NCBI RefSeq assembly: GCF_900105245.1
Contig: NZ_FNSZ01000001.1
Coordinates: forward strand, 62,001 to 126,000
Origin: Streptomyces sp. 1222.5
GTDB lineage: Bacteria; Actinomycetota; Actinomycetes; Streptomycetales; Streptomycetaceae
Length of the DNA stretch: 64,000 nt
Reading direction: 5' to 3'
Shown: in pieces, positions 9,207-17,705 of the stretch
How positions within the stretch are numbered: the first letter of the stretch is position 1
How the letters are laid out: each line of letters opens with the position of its first letter
Program-made: the position numbers and the translations under genes
Notes under the pieces: model-generated
What the model saw: the letters and a program-made list of their open reading frames with translations, nothing else
What the model was told of the DNA's origin: nothing
Databases searched by the model: none

Positions 9207-9827
9207 ATGAGGAGCCGAACTGCACTGACCGGAACCGCGGTGGGCCTGGTGGTGGCCGGAGCCCTGTCGACGACCCTCGTACCGGTCACCGCGTCGCCGG
9301 CCTGGGCCCAGGAGTGCGTAGCATCCGCTCGCACGCCGAGCCACAGTCATTCGCACCGGGCCGACCGCCGCAACCGTGAGGTGAGGGAAGCGGTCGTGTG
9401 CCTCATCAACGCTCAGCGTGAGCAACACGGTCTTCCCGCCCTGACCTACAACCAGAACCTGACGACGGCGGCTCACCAGCACGCCTTTGCCGCCGTGGAG
9501 CAGGAGTGGTGGGGGCCGGGGAAGGACTCGCACACCAACCCGCAGACGGGCTCGACACCGCAGAGCCGCATTATGGGAGCAGGCTACTGCCCGAACCCGG
9601 TGTCCTGGCGGGTCGCCGAGATCACCTACAACGGCTGGGGCGGCAGCGGCACGCCGGACGCCGCCCTCGGCTGGTGGATGAACTCGCCGCCCCACCGGGC
9701 GAACGTCCTCGACCCAGGACTGCGCGAGATCGGACGCTGGGCTCAGGCTGGTGCAGCCGACCCGGCTGGAACAGGCGCGAGCGGAGCCGGAACGTACGTC
9801 GTCACCTTCGGAAGCTGCCAGCAGTGA
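9207..9827 (+). CDS. Secreted CAP-domain (SCP/PR-1-like) protein
   Basis: A 206-residue exported CAP-superfamily protein. ATG 9207 follows GGGAGGTGGAACCTTC. Signal peptide to about residue 36 (ALSTTLVPVTASPAWA). CAP hallmarks: VCLINAQREQHGLPALTYN (helix 1), AAHQHAFAAVEQEWWGPGKD, YCPNPVSWRVAEITYNGW, and MNSPPHRANVLDPGLREIG, which carries the conserved H-R-x-N/I segment. Bacterial CAP proteins are extracellular and often linked to cell-wall or lipid binding; the precise role is unknown. It ends 363 nt before the RiPP-like locus. Confidence 0.88.
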   Translation: MRSRTALTGTAVGLVVAGALSTTLVPVTASPAWAQECVASARTPSHSHSHRADRRNREVREAVVCLINAQREQHGLPALTYNQNLTTAAHQHAFAAVEQEWWGPGKDSHTNPQTGSTPQSRIMGAGYCPNPVSWRVAEITYNGWGGSGTPDAALGWWMNSPPHRANVLDPGLREIGRWAQAGAADPAGTGASGAGTYVVTFGSCQQ

Positions 9828-10190
9828 GGCACCGGTACGCCCCGTCCTTCCTGCTCCTCTGTCACCAGCCGCAGCCGCACCTTTCCCGGGACAGGACCGC
9901 AGGCACAGGCCAGGCTGGCCCGGGGGGGGCAATGCCCCGAGCGCACGCCGTTGGTGCCCGGCCCCGACCAGTGTGTCGATCTCGAATTCCCGACGGCTGT
10001 GGCGTTCAGGACGGTCTACACGGACCCTGCAGGGACAACTCGGGTTTCACGCTCCCTACTGCGGAAGCTATCTGACACTTCGCCAGCAGCTGCTCTTGTG
10101 GTGGTGCGGGGGCATGGCTCCCGATTTGCAGGAGGTTTCGTGCAGAGTAGCCTGTAATTAATCATTCCTACCCTATTCCGGAGGTAGGCC
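9828..10190. other. Interval before the RiPP locus
   Basis: 363 bases with no supported gene. A TTG-start frame at 9951-10157 exists but has no binding site. An AT-rich stretch (GTAATTAATCATTCC, about 10154-10168) just upstream of the precursor gene is a plausible promoter area. Confidence 0.4.
10180..10184 (+). promoter_or_regulatory. Strong ribosome binding site of the precursor gene
   Basis: GGAGG placed 6 nt before ATG 10191. This near-ideal site is the main evidence that the short 39-codon frame is translated. Confidence 0.75.
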
Positions 10191-10310
10191 ATGTTCATCC
10201 GCATACTGCGGCGGCGCCGTAGGCTGCACAGGCTTCTCCTTCTCGGCGACGGCCGTCTGATTCGCGGCTTCAGCGGCGGCATGTACGACGGTCACGGGTA
10301 CCACGCCTGA
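10191..10310 (+). CDS. Putative RiPP (lasso-like) precursor peptide, 39 aa
   Basis: A short gene with an excellent GGAGG site, 33 nt upstream of a transglutaminase-like gene and followed by an asparagine-synthetase-like cyclase gene, the arrangement of lasso peptide operons. The N-terminal part is Arg/Leu-rich (LRRRRRLHRLLLLGDGRLIR). The C-terminal part GFSGGMYDGHGYHA fits a lasso core: Gly at position 1 and Asp at position 8 would allow an 8-residue macrolactam ring with a 6-residue tail. It is atypical: no Thr at leader position -2 (Ile here) and no YxxP leader motif. Translation is likely; its being the precursor and the core boundaries are inference. Confidence 0.6.
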   Translation: MFIRILRRRRRLHRLLLLGDGRLIRGFSGGMYDGHGYHA

Positions 10311-10343
10311 CGCCGTCCAGCGGCCGTTACGGGAGGATGCGCG

Positions 10344-10967
10344 GTGGCAGACCACACCGAAGCACTGGTGGCGGTGAGGCGGTTCCTGTCGCCGTCCTGC
10401 CGCGTCGTCCAGATGTCCGGCGGAGCTCTGATCGCGGACTTCAGGCGGGCCCGCTTTCTCGGCATGACAACGGCAGACGTCCAGACGTTCGTCGACGGAA
10501 GCGCCGAGGAACGCGCGGAGCTTGCCACCGCTCTCGTCCGTTCCGGGTGCGCGCCGGCCCACCGGAAAGAGTATGCGGACGCCGAGATACGGCTCTGGCT
10601 CCGCGGAGTTCGCCTGCTGATCCGCACGGTGGGATTCGGGCGCGTCCTCCGGTTCCTCTCCTTGGCGGCCCCGGACTACGTCCGTGCGGAGGCCCCCGGG
10701 ACCGAGGATGTGGCGCGTCTCAAACGGGCGGTGCAGTCACTGGCCCACACCAGCTGGTTCGTCAACGACGACTGCAAGGCCGAGGCCGTGACGGCTTTCG
10801 TCCTGTTGCGGCGATCCGGTCTGCAGGCCGTGCTGCACGTCGGCATGCGCGAGCACCCGTTCGCCCTGCACGCCTGGACGTCGGCGGCCGGGTTGTGCAT
10901 CCCGGACGCCGACCCGCGTGGGCATGCGTTCGCACCGATTCTCTCCATCGACCGCGGAGGGCGGTGA
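10344..10967 (+). CDS. Lasso-peptide B-like protein (transglutaminase-like protease), RRE-like N-terminus
   Basis: A 207-residue protein, GTG start behind GGGAGG. The C-terminal half (about 110-200) matches the transglutaminase-like B2 leader peptidase family of lasso clusters: a Cys in NDDCKAEAVTAFVLLRRSG, then AVLHVG, then the catalytic His in PFALHAWT, and an Asp in CIPDADPRG, giving a Cys-His-Asp set. The first ~75 residues (VVQMSGGALIADFRRARFLG) resemble a PqqD/RRE leader-binding fold, so it may be a fused RRE-B protein; this part is tentative. It would cleave the leader of the 39-residue peptide. It ends 1 nt before the next gene's GTG. Confidence 0.72.
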   Translation: MADHTEALVAVRRFLSPSCRVVQMSGGALIADFRRARFLGMTTADVQTFVDGSAEERAELATALVRSGCAPAHRKEYADAEIRLWLRGVRLLIRTVGFGRVLRFLSLAAPDYVRAEAPGTEDVARLKRAVQSLAHTSWFVNDDCKAEAVTAFVLLRRSGLQAVLHVGMREHPFALHAWTSAAGLCIPDADPRGHAFAPILSIDRGGR

Positions 10968-10968
10968 G

Positions 10969-12762
10969 GTGGAAGCGGTGCGCCTCGAGTGGGCCGCGGG
11001 TGCGCCAAGACTCCGGGCGGCCAAGGACATGGCGGAACAGGGGCTGGTGACGACGGTCTCCTCGCGGGCCGGCACGGCGACGGTCGTCGGCTGGGTCGGC
11101 TCGTTCCGCGACCGCGTGGCGGGTGCGCACCGCCTCCTCGACGCCTTCGCCGGAGCGGGAGCCGCACCACGTCCGCCGAGCGGCGATTACGCGGCCGTCC
11201 TCGTCTACCGCGAGCGCATCCTGCTGATGCGGGACGAGTCCGCACGCATCCCCTTGTTCTTCCGGCAGGTCGACGGCCGGGTGAGCGCGGTGAGCACCTC
11301 GGCGCGCCGCCTCGGCGATGCCGAAGAGCTGGAGCGGCGCTACTTCTGCCGCTACCTGACCGGGAACATGGCGCAGCCCCACACGGCACTCACCCCGTTC
11401 GCCGCAGTCCACCGGGTCCTGGGCGGCGAGGTGGTGGAACTGTCCCCCACCGGGCGGCTGCACGGCCGCATCCGGCGACCCGCCTCCGCTTCTGCCGGAC
11501 TCTCGCCGGTGGCCGCGGGCGACGCCGGCCCCGGCACAGCGGCCAAGGACCTGCGCCGCGCGCTGGAGAACGCCGTCTCGCGCCGCATGGGCACGACGAC
11601 GGCATGCCACGTCTCCGGCGGGCTGGACTCCACCAGCGTCGCCTTGCTCGCCGCCCGGACACTGGCCGGAGAAGGCAGCCACGAAGGCAGCCGGCACGGG
11701 GATCTCGTCCTGCTCTCCGGGCGCTTCGGCAGCGGAGAACTGGCCGCGGAGCAGCCGTACCTGGAGGAGGCGATGGAGGAGATCCGCCGCCATGCGCCCG
11801 AAGCCCGCCCGGTGATCGTGGATGCCGGCGACGTAGCCGACTTCGACGACTTCCGCCACCATGCGGGAGACGCGGACGAACCGCATGTGCACGCCTTCCG
11901 GGCCCCGTTCTGGAGCAGGCTTCATGCCGCGGCGTCCGAACTGGGCTGCGACATCCTCCTGACCGGGTGCGGGGCCGATCCGATCGCCGACGCCAACCCG
12001 TTTCATCTGCATCGGCTGGCCCGCACGGGACGGCTGCGCGGGCTGGCGCTGCAGGCACGCGCCTGGGCCCAGGGCAGCGAGCGGGGCGTGCGGGACATCG
12101 TCCAGGACTACGTCCTGAAGCCGGCTCTGCCCCTGGCGGCCGAACGGATCGGCATGCTCGCCTCCCCCGGAACGGTGCTCGGCGGTCTCGGCGCCTTCAG
12201 CCGTCCCCCATGGCTGCGATCCGGCTTCGCGCGGGCCCACGGCTACCGTGAGGCCGGCATCGCGGAGACCAGGTTCGTCTTCGGACGCGCGCCGGAGCAG
12301 TCGCTCTACGACGCGGCCAACTACCTTGCCGCTCCCGACCTGCTGTCCTGGCAGCGCGCGCAGGAGGACGGATACTTCCTCTCCCACCCCTTCCTCGACC
12401 AGGAGGTCATCGCGCTGATGCGCGGCCTTCCCGCCGAGGCGACGTTCTGTCCGGGGCGGCCGAAGGCGGTTCTGCGTGAGGCGATGGCAGATCTGCTGCC
12501 CGCCCACATCCACGACCGGACGGTCAAAACCCCTTTCGACCAGCTGTACGCCCGAGGGTTGCAGGTACACGGCGACGACCTCATCGGCCTGTGCCGCTCC
12601 GCGAGGCATCCCCTGGTGCAGGAGATGTTCGACGTCGAGACGCTGTGCCGGGCCGTGCGGGAAGCGCGGCTCGGCGTGGGGGACGCGTACTCCTGGGATC
12701 GCGTGAACAGCTCCCTCGCCCTGGTGATGTGGCTGGAGGGGCTTCTCAGCGCGTCGCCTTGA
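10969..12762 (+). CDS. Asparagine-synthetase-like lasso cyclase (C-like protein)
   Basis: A 597-residue ATP-dependent amide synthetase homologue. GTG 10969 is chosen because GCGGAGG lies 8 nt upstream and the B-like gene stops at 10967. The N-terminal glutaminase half is degenerate and lacks a Cys at position 2. The C-terminal half has the PP-loop SGGLDSTSVALLAARTL (about 222-240) that activates a carboxylate by adenylation, plus VKTPFDQLYARGL. In lasso pathways this enzyme adenylates the ring Asp/Glu and joins it to the N-terminal amine. No transporter gene follows. Its 3' end overlaps the convergent membrane protein gene by 17 nt. Confidence 0.82.
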   Translation: MEAVRLEWAAGAPRLRAAKDMAEQGLVTTVSSRAGTATVVGWVGSFRDRVAGAHRLLDAFAGAGAAPRPPSGDYAAVLVYRERILLMRDESARIPLFFRQVDGRVSAVSTSARRLGDAEELERRYFCRYLTGNMAQPHTALTPFAAVHRVLGGEVVELSPTGRLHGRIRRPASASAGLSPVAAGDAGPGTAAKDLRRALENAVSRRMGTTTACHVSGGLDSTSVALLAARTLAGEGSHEGSRHGDLVLLSGRFGSGELAAEQPYLEEAMEEIRRHAPEARPVIVDAGDVADFDDFRHHAGDADEPHVHAFRAPFWSRLHAAASELGCDILLTGCGADPIADANPFHLHRLARTGRLRGLALQARAWAQGSERGVRDIVQDYVLKPALPLAAERIGMLASPGTVLGGLGAFSRPPWLRSGFARAHGYREAGIAETRFVFGRAPEQSLYDAANYLAAPDLLSWQRAQEDGYFLSHPFLDQEVIALMRGLPAEATFCPGRPKAVLREAMADLLPAHIHDRTVKTPFDQLYARGLQVHGDDLIGLCRSARHPLVQEMFDVETLCRAVREARLGVGDAYSWDRVNSSLALVMWLEGLLSASP

Positions 12763-14071
12763 TCTCGTCCAGGGTCTCTTCGACCGGGCCCGCATAGACG
12801 TCGATCAGGCCGTAACGGTTCACTACCTCACGGAGCATCTGCTCGGAGAGTGGACGGCTCTCCTCACCCATCGGCACAATGGCCGGCGCCACGGCTACAC
12901 CATGCTGACCAAAGGTCCAGTACGTAGTGACGCGGCGCGTTCTTCTCGTATATTGATCGATTGCATTGTTTTCTCGCATCTCGGACGTCTGAATGATGGT
13001 GTCGTCCTCCTTCTTCTTCTTCTCCTTTTCCTTTGCCCAGGCAGGCAGCGCGACACCCTTCCAGGAGTATTGAGGCTCGCCGAATTTTTCCACAACAAGC
13101 CGGTCTTTACGTGCCAGGTTCAGGGTGGCGTAGAACGTCAGCTTGTCGAAATTCGTGTTGCTGGGAAGTTGAACAACGGTCCGCGTGAGCGACTCGTCGT
13201 TCGCCTTGATCCAATTCCCGGCCGGAATCCACGGCTGCGCCGCCACCAGCATGCCAGGCTGGTATACCTCCCTGCGGGTGAGCGGGTGCTTCTCCCGAGA
13301 CGAGGCCCATTTCTCGGCTTCCTCTCGCCACTTCGAGGGAGCCAGGTCCCTCGGGCTGACCGCCACGTCTTCTCCCATGGCATGGAACTCGGCGCCCAGC
13401 ACGTAGAAACCGATATCGCTGTGATTCACAAGCTTGATTTCGACGGGTACGGAGAATGCCTTGCGGTCCGCACTGAGCACCGCCTTGCCCACGTTCAGCT
13501 GCACGAGAGGGGTGGCGTCGCGCCGGTACGGCTGGAAAAGGTACTGGTAGCCGAAATTGGCGACCGCCACGGCCGTGGAGATGACGAGTGCCGCGGCCAC
13601 CCGCTTCGGGGCGGGGATTTCATCCAGCCTTCGCCATACCAGGACGACAGCGGATAGCGAACATGCACTGAGCACAATGGACAGTACTTTGTAAGGGACC
13701 CTCTCGCCATCATTCCATGTCTGTAGGGCGAGCAAGACGTTCGTCAACAACGCCACGCCGGTACTGACCAGCGCGACCACTCTGAAGTTGGAGATCGGTC
13801 CTCGGACCCAGCAGTCCACGACCGCGGCAATCCCCACGACCATGATGAGTGCCGCCAACATGAGGGCCGCTCCGGTAACGCACCCCGGGAAGGTCAGAGC
13901 CTCCCTGAAGTCCTTGAAGCCGCACCAGCCCACCGGCAGCGCGGTCAGGAGCAGGACCAGCACCACCCATGCCATTTCCGCCCGCGCGCATCGGGATCTC
14001 GTCATGCGTCGTCGTACCATCACGTACGAGCCGGAGCGGGCCCCTGAGCCAGGCCCGGGGGAAGTCGTCAC
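12746..14071 (-). CDS. Multi-pass membrane protein of unknown function
   Basis: A 441-residue protein. GTG 14071 is chosen since AGGAGG is 7 nt upstream; the frame stays open above it. The N-terminal third has about five membrane helices (MAWVVLVLLLTALPVGW, ALMLAALIMVVGIAAVV, VALVSTGVALLTNVLLA, VLSIVLSACSLSAVVLVW, VAAALVISTAVAVANFGY). The remaining ~240 residues look extracytoplasmic or soluble, with a charged run (AKEKEKKKKEDDTI) near 375. No family recognised. Convergent with, and overlapping, the cyclase gene; any role in export of or immunity to the RiPP is speculation. Confidence 0.75.
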   Translation of the reverse strand: MTTSPGPGSGARSGSYVMVRRRMTRSRCARAEMAWVVLVLLLTALPVGWCGFKDFREALTFPGCVTGAALMLAALIMVVGIAAVVDCWVRGPISNFRVVALVSTGVALLTNVLLALQTWNDGERVPYKVLSIVLSACSLSAVVLVWRRLDEIPAPKRVAAALVISTAVAVANFGYQYLFQPYRRDATPLVQLNVGKAVLSADRKAFSVPVEIKLVNHSDIGFYVLGAEFHAMGEDVAVSPRDLAPSKWREEAEKWASSREKHPLTRREVYQPGMLVAAQPWIPAGNWIKANDESLTRTVVQLPSNTNFDKLTFYATLNLARKDRLVVEKFGEPQYSWKGVALPAWAKEKEKKKKEDDTIIQTSEMRENNAIDQYTRRTRRVTTYWTFGQHGVAVAPAIVPMGEESRPLSEQMLREVVNRYGLIDVYAGPVEETLDEIKATR

Positions 14072-14628
14072 ATGATCACCTCCTGGCGGCATACCGGAAT
14101 CCGATCACCATGCTCCGATGTGATCCACGCGATCACTAGACACATTCCGCCGGGATCACCACATACATTCCGCCGGTCGGCCCACCCATCGTGCACTTAA
14201 GCCGTAACGGCCGTACTCGCGAATTCCCCGATGCCATGTCGTCGCTTCCGGCAACGACATCCGGAATCGTTCGATTTTCACCCAACTCCGATGAGGCGTT
14301 TTTACGGTCTCGCCCGAGCTGCGATCCAGCACGACCCGGATATGCTGGTGTTGAACCCATCTGCCAGCGCGCGGAACTCGTCATCGGCGGTCAGTTGACG
14401 CCTGAACGAATTCCGTGGCGCACGCGCGGAGGGTGATTCCCGTGGCGCGGTTGTGCGCCTCGACTCGTGATGCCGGATCAACCGCGCTTCCGTCTCCGAC
14501 AGTGCGTCCGGACCCGTGAAGACCAAGACGCTGCGGTGTCCGCCCTCTTGAACGCGGCCGGTAAGTACCGCTCGCGAAGTTGTCGGTCTGCACGTCCAGT
14601 TGCTCGGTCCCACTACCGAGGAGTCATC
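14072..14628. other. Intergenic region
   Basis: 557 bases between two divergent genes with no supported gene. Rather AT-rich around 14100-14320 compared with flanks, so it likely holds promoters in both directions; I could not assign boxes. Confidence 0.4.
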
Positions 14629-15489
14629 ATGCCCATGCTGCTCATCAAGGGCTTCTACGAAGTCAAGGGAACGCAACCCGACGGTGACACTGTTCATTTC
14701 ACGGCCGACGACCCCACCGAGTGGAGTCTTGTCGGCGGGGGCGCCGGACGTGCCGTTGAGCACAACGCCGTGGGGCGGGCGACGCTGCGTCTGGACGCGA
14801 TCGACGCGCTCGAGACGCACTACGGCCCGAGTCGCGTCCACCAGCCCCTGCAATTCGCGCACGCGGCGCGGGACGAGCTGCTGAGCCGGCTCGGTTTCAC
14901 CGACGTCCAGCGCGGTTCGGGCGAGACGGTGACCGCCAGCACCCCGGAGACGGTTCCCGGATTCATCCTCACCCGCGGTGCCGACGTCCACGGCCGTTGC
15001 GTGGCGCTCGCCGGGAACGGCCCTGCGCCCGGCACCAGCGGCCTGGAGATCGACGTCGACGTCGCCGTGCTACGGACGACCGTCAACCACCACCTGCTGG
15101 CCGAGGGGCTGGCCTACCCGACCTTCTACCGCAGCCTGTTCACCAGCCTGCGGACCGAGATGGCCGCCGCGGCCACGCAGGCGCGGGAGGCCGGCCGGGG
15201 CCTGTGGCCCAGCGATGTGACCACGACCGGGGCGAAGATCACCGGACTGGCCTCGCTGACCGACGACGCGGTGATCCTGCCCAAACTGTTCCGCAGGCTG
15301 GTCGACTACCTCCGCCTCACCATGCCGCTGGCCTGCCTCCCGGCTTTCCTGGCCGGTGTCCAGGACCGCTTCTCCATCCTCTCCACGGGTGAGCGGCGGA
15401 CCGGTCTGCACCACATCGTGGAAGTCACCAACGATCACACGGTGCGGATGACCCACCCGCCCGAAGACCTCCTCTTCGACGACGCCTGA
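14629..15489 (+). CDS. SNase-like (thermonuclease-fold) domain protein
   Basis: A 286-residue cytoplasmic protein, ATG 14629 behind GAGGAG. The first ~70 residues (IKGFYEVKGTQPDGDTVHFTA, then ATLRLDAIDALETHYG) match the start of staphylococcal-nuclease-like OB folds, with PDGDTV and a RLDAIDALE strand. The middle (AVLRTTVNHHLLAEGLAYPTFY, then AREAGRGLWPSD) matches the end of the same fold, where 'A...GRGLW' is characteristic. About 90 residues follow. The canonical Arg/Glu/Arg catalytic set is not all evident, so activity is uncertain. A strong terminator follows. Confidence 0.7.
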   Translation: MPMLLIKGFYEVKGTQPDGDTVHFTADDPTEWSLVGGGAGRAVEHNAVGRATLRLDAIDALETHYGPSRVHQPLQFAHAARDELLSRLGFTDVQRGSGETVTASTPETVPGFILTRGADVHGRCVALAGNGPAPGTSGLEIDVDVAVLRTTVNHHLLAEGLAYPTFYRSLFTSLRTEMAAAATQAREAGRGLWPSDVTTTGAKITGLASLTDDAVILPKLFRRLVDYLRLTMPLACLPAFLAGVQDRFSILSTGERRTGLHHIVEVTNDHTVRMTHPPEDLLFDDA

Positions 15490-15499
15490 CACCACTCCT

Positions 15500-15535
15500 C
15501 CTTCGGGTTCGCCCCGCGCGGGGCGAACCCGAAGG
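15500..15535. terminator. Perfect 18-bp inverted repeat terminator
   Basis: CCTTCGGGTTCGCCCCGC followed directly by its exact reverse complement. It starts 11 nt after the SNase-like gene stop and lies between convergent genes, so it probably stops transcription from both sides. Confidence 0.85.
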
Positions 15536-15603
15536 TGAGATGCGGGAGATGCGGCTGGCGCCGGCCGACGGGAGGGTGGCTGCGCAACCTCACGCCCCGC
15601 GCG

Positions 15604-15906
15604 TCACTGCTGCGCGAAGTGCTTTTTGAGCCAGGTGAGCAAAGACGCGAACGCAGGGGTCATGGCGGCGTCCGACTGCTCAAGGGCTGTCAGGCGGTCG
15701 CCGTCCTCCACCGTGATCGCGTAGCTCATCGCGTCCCTGGCACGGCCGGCCTGCTCGTCCAGGGGCATCGCGACGGCCGCCGCCAGCAGGTCAAACAGTT
15801 CAGCCGCGGCGGTCTCGGGCAGGTCATCCGTGTCCAGCACCTTGGGCGGGCGGCGGAGATCGGTCACCGCCGCCAGCCCGCCGTACGTCTCCAGGGTCAC
15901 CTTCAC
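15604..15906 (-). CDS. Emfourin-type protealysin inhibitor
   Basis: A 100-residue protein starting at GTG 15906, overlapping the stop of the upstream M4 protease by 4 nt (GTGA), so the two are translationally coupled. The sequence VKVTLETYGGLAAVTDLRRP opens with beta strands and a YGGLAA turn typical of emfourins, the small proteinaceous inhibitors encoded next to protealysin-like proteases. The middle is helical and acidic (DTDDLPETAAAELFDLL). It should bind the protease active site in the producer cell. The family call rests on sequence pattern and strict gene pairing. Confidence 0.8.
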   Translation of the reverse strand: MKVTLETYGGLAAVTDLRRPPKVLDTDDLPETAAAELFDLLAAAVAMPLDEQAGRARDAMSYAITVEDGDRLTALEQSDAAMTPAFASLLTWLKKHFAQQ

Positions 15907-17114
15907 CCGGTGCCCTTCAGCGCGGCCACATCCCTGGCCAGCCCCGCGACCTTGTCGTTCAGAGCCGCGATCTGCCCGGCGAGGGCCTCCAGGCCGTTCT
16001 CCCGGCCCGCGCCGCCGTTCCCGTTGGCCGCGAGGCTCCGCACCCGGGCGACTCCGGTCGGGACTCCCCGGAGCGGGACTTCCACCTCCTGCCACGCCGA
16101 CAGCACGGCCGACTGCTCGGGGCTGCCGACACCGAACAGTTCCCCGGCCTTCTGGAAGGTGGTACCCGCGAACTCCTGGAACCCTTCCTCGGCACTGGAG
16201 GCCTTGAGCGATTCGTACCAGATGCTTCCGGCAGCCTCCCATGCGAATCCACCGATGCGCACAGCGGTCAGGTAGAACGCCTTGTTCGGAATACCGGAGT
16301 TGTAGTGCACCCCGCCGAAGTCACCTCGTTTGGTGTCCGGCAGGTGGATGAACTTGCTCATACGGTCGGGCTGGGGGTCCTTCCCGAACTGCGGGTTGTT
16401 GTAGGCCTGCCCCGGGTCCTTCATCGACCGCAGGGCGTCGCCACCGATCCCCGGGGTCCACACGTCACCCCCGATCAGCCAGTCCGCCTCCTCAGCCGTC
16501 TGCTTCTTCGACCACTGCTTCACCAGCGACCCGAAGACGTCCGACATCGACTCGTTCAGAGCCCCGGACTGGTTGTGGTACTCGAACTCCGCGGTGTTGT
16601 CGGTGACGCCGTGCGTCAGCTCGTGGGAGATCACCTCGAGGGACCCGGTGAGGTTGCTGAACTCCTTCCCGTCCCCGTCGCCGAAGAGCATCTGTCGTCC
16701 GTCCCAGAAGGCGTTGTTGACCTGGAAGCCGAAGTGGACGTATCCGTCCAGGCGCATCCCCCGGCCGTCGATCGAATTGCGCTGGAACACCTCCTTGTAG
16801 AAGTCGCGCGTGAGACCGAGTGCTTCGAACGCCTGGTTGACGCACGGATCCGCGGACTCCGGGCCGTCCTCCGGCCTCGCCAGAACGGCGTTGGCCAGAA
16901 ACTCCGCCTGCTCGCAGTCGAAGACGGTGCGCCGGCCATCCCCGGGGGCAGCCGCGCCGGCGAAGGATGCCCGGATCGACCGCTCGCCCCGCAGGCGAGC
17001 GGTGACGAGCAGGGTGTCCAGGGCAGCCTGGCGTACCTCGCTGTCTTCGCTGTCCAGGAGCTTGTCGAGGATGTACGGGGGGATGATGCAGTTGATTGGG
17101 CGAGCCCTGCTCAT
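15903..17114 (-). CDS. Protealysin-like M4 metalloprotease
   Basis: A 403-residue thermolysin-family zinc protease. ATG 17114 lies behind AGGAGG; it begins MSRARPINCIIPPYILDKLL, the short cytosolic-type propeptide of protealysins with a PPY motif and no signal peptide. Zinc site HELTHG and the distal glutamate in ALNESMSDVFG are present, and GGVHYNSGIPNKAFYL supplies the catalytic His. A C-terminal extension of about 65 residues is Ala/Gly-rich and predicted helical. Protealysins lack Sec signals and are exported by other routes. The next gene encodes its inhibitor. Confidence 0.93.
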   Translation of the reverse strand: MSRARPINCIIPPYILDKLLDSEDSEVRQAALDTLLVTARLRGERSIRASFAGAAAPGDGRRTVFDCEQAEFLANAVLARPEDGPESADPCVNQAFEALGLTRDFYKEVFQRNSIDGRGMRLDGYVHFGFQVNNAFWDGRQMLFGDGDGKEFSNLTGSLEVISHELTHGVTDNTAEFEYHNQSGALNESMSDVFGSLVKQWSKKQTAEEADWLIGGDVWTPGIGGDALRSMKDPGQAYNNPQFGKDPQPDRMSKFIHLPDTKRGDFGGVHYNSGIPNKAFYLTAVRIGGFAWEAAGSIWYESLKASSAEEGFQEFAGTTFQKAGELFGVGSPEQSAVLSAWQEVEVPLRGVPTGVARVRSLAANGNGGAGRENGLEALAGQIAALNDKVAGLARDVAALKGTG

Positions 17115-17705
17115 GGGACACCTCCTGAGCGAGAGGAACGAGGGCTGAGCATGCGTCACCTTGACGGCTGCTCAGCTGGTACCGGATCACCGATCGTCGC
17201 GTTCAACCATCGACGCGAGGAGGGTTTCTGCGTTCAGCACGGCCGGGCGCGGCCGATTCCGCAGGTGCTCACCGGCTGGCCGCAGCGGGAGAAGCGTTGG
17301 CCATCCCCCGTTTCAGCAGCGGGTCGCGCTGACATCACTAGTTACTTGCCGTCCGTGGCCACGGGCACCTTTTTTCTTCGCCTGAAGCACTGGCCGAGAC
17401 CAGACGGTTTGAGGTCATACACGGCACGGAGGAGAGATATTTCGTTGCCCAAAGAATCTTTGATTGGTCTTCAACTCCCCCTGGACAACACTACGCCCAC
17501 GCAATAAGCCCTGCATCCTGGAAAATGAGGTCATATTTTAAATTCAATTTTTGACGATAGAACGACGGGTTCTGGGTCGCGGCCAGGACCAACGCGCAGC
17601 GGTCACATACTCTTTGGCAGGCGTGGTCATATTTTGCGGGCCAGCTGCGAGAGGAGGGGGCCGATAGCGAAATGGAAGGTGAAAAGAAGGGGGGTGGGGT
17701 GAGAG
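17115..17705. other. Gene-free interval with an AT-rich patch
   Basis: 591 bases without a supported gene. Around 17440-17570 the sequence is much poorer in GC than the flanks (for example AGGTCATATTTTAAATTCAA), suggesting a promoter area or foreign DNA. Confidence 0.45.

Noticed and set aside
9951..10157. TTG-start frame just upstream of the RiPP precursor
   Set aside because: Without a binding site and without similarity to anything known; not taken as a second precursor.
10762..12795. Long minus-strand open frame of 677 codons
   Set aside because: It is the complement of the cyclase gene; high GC keeps opposite frames open. The plus strand has binding sites and conserved motifs.
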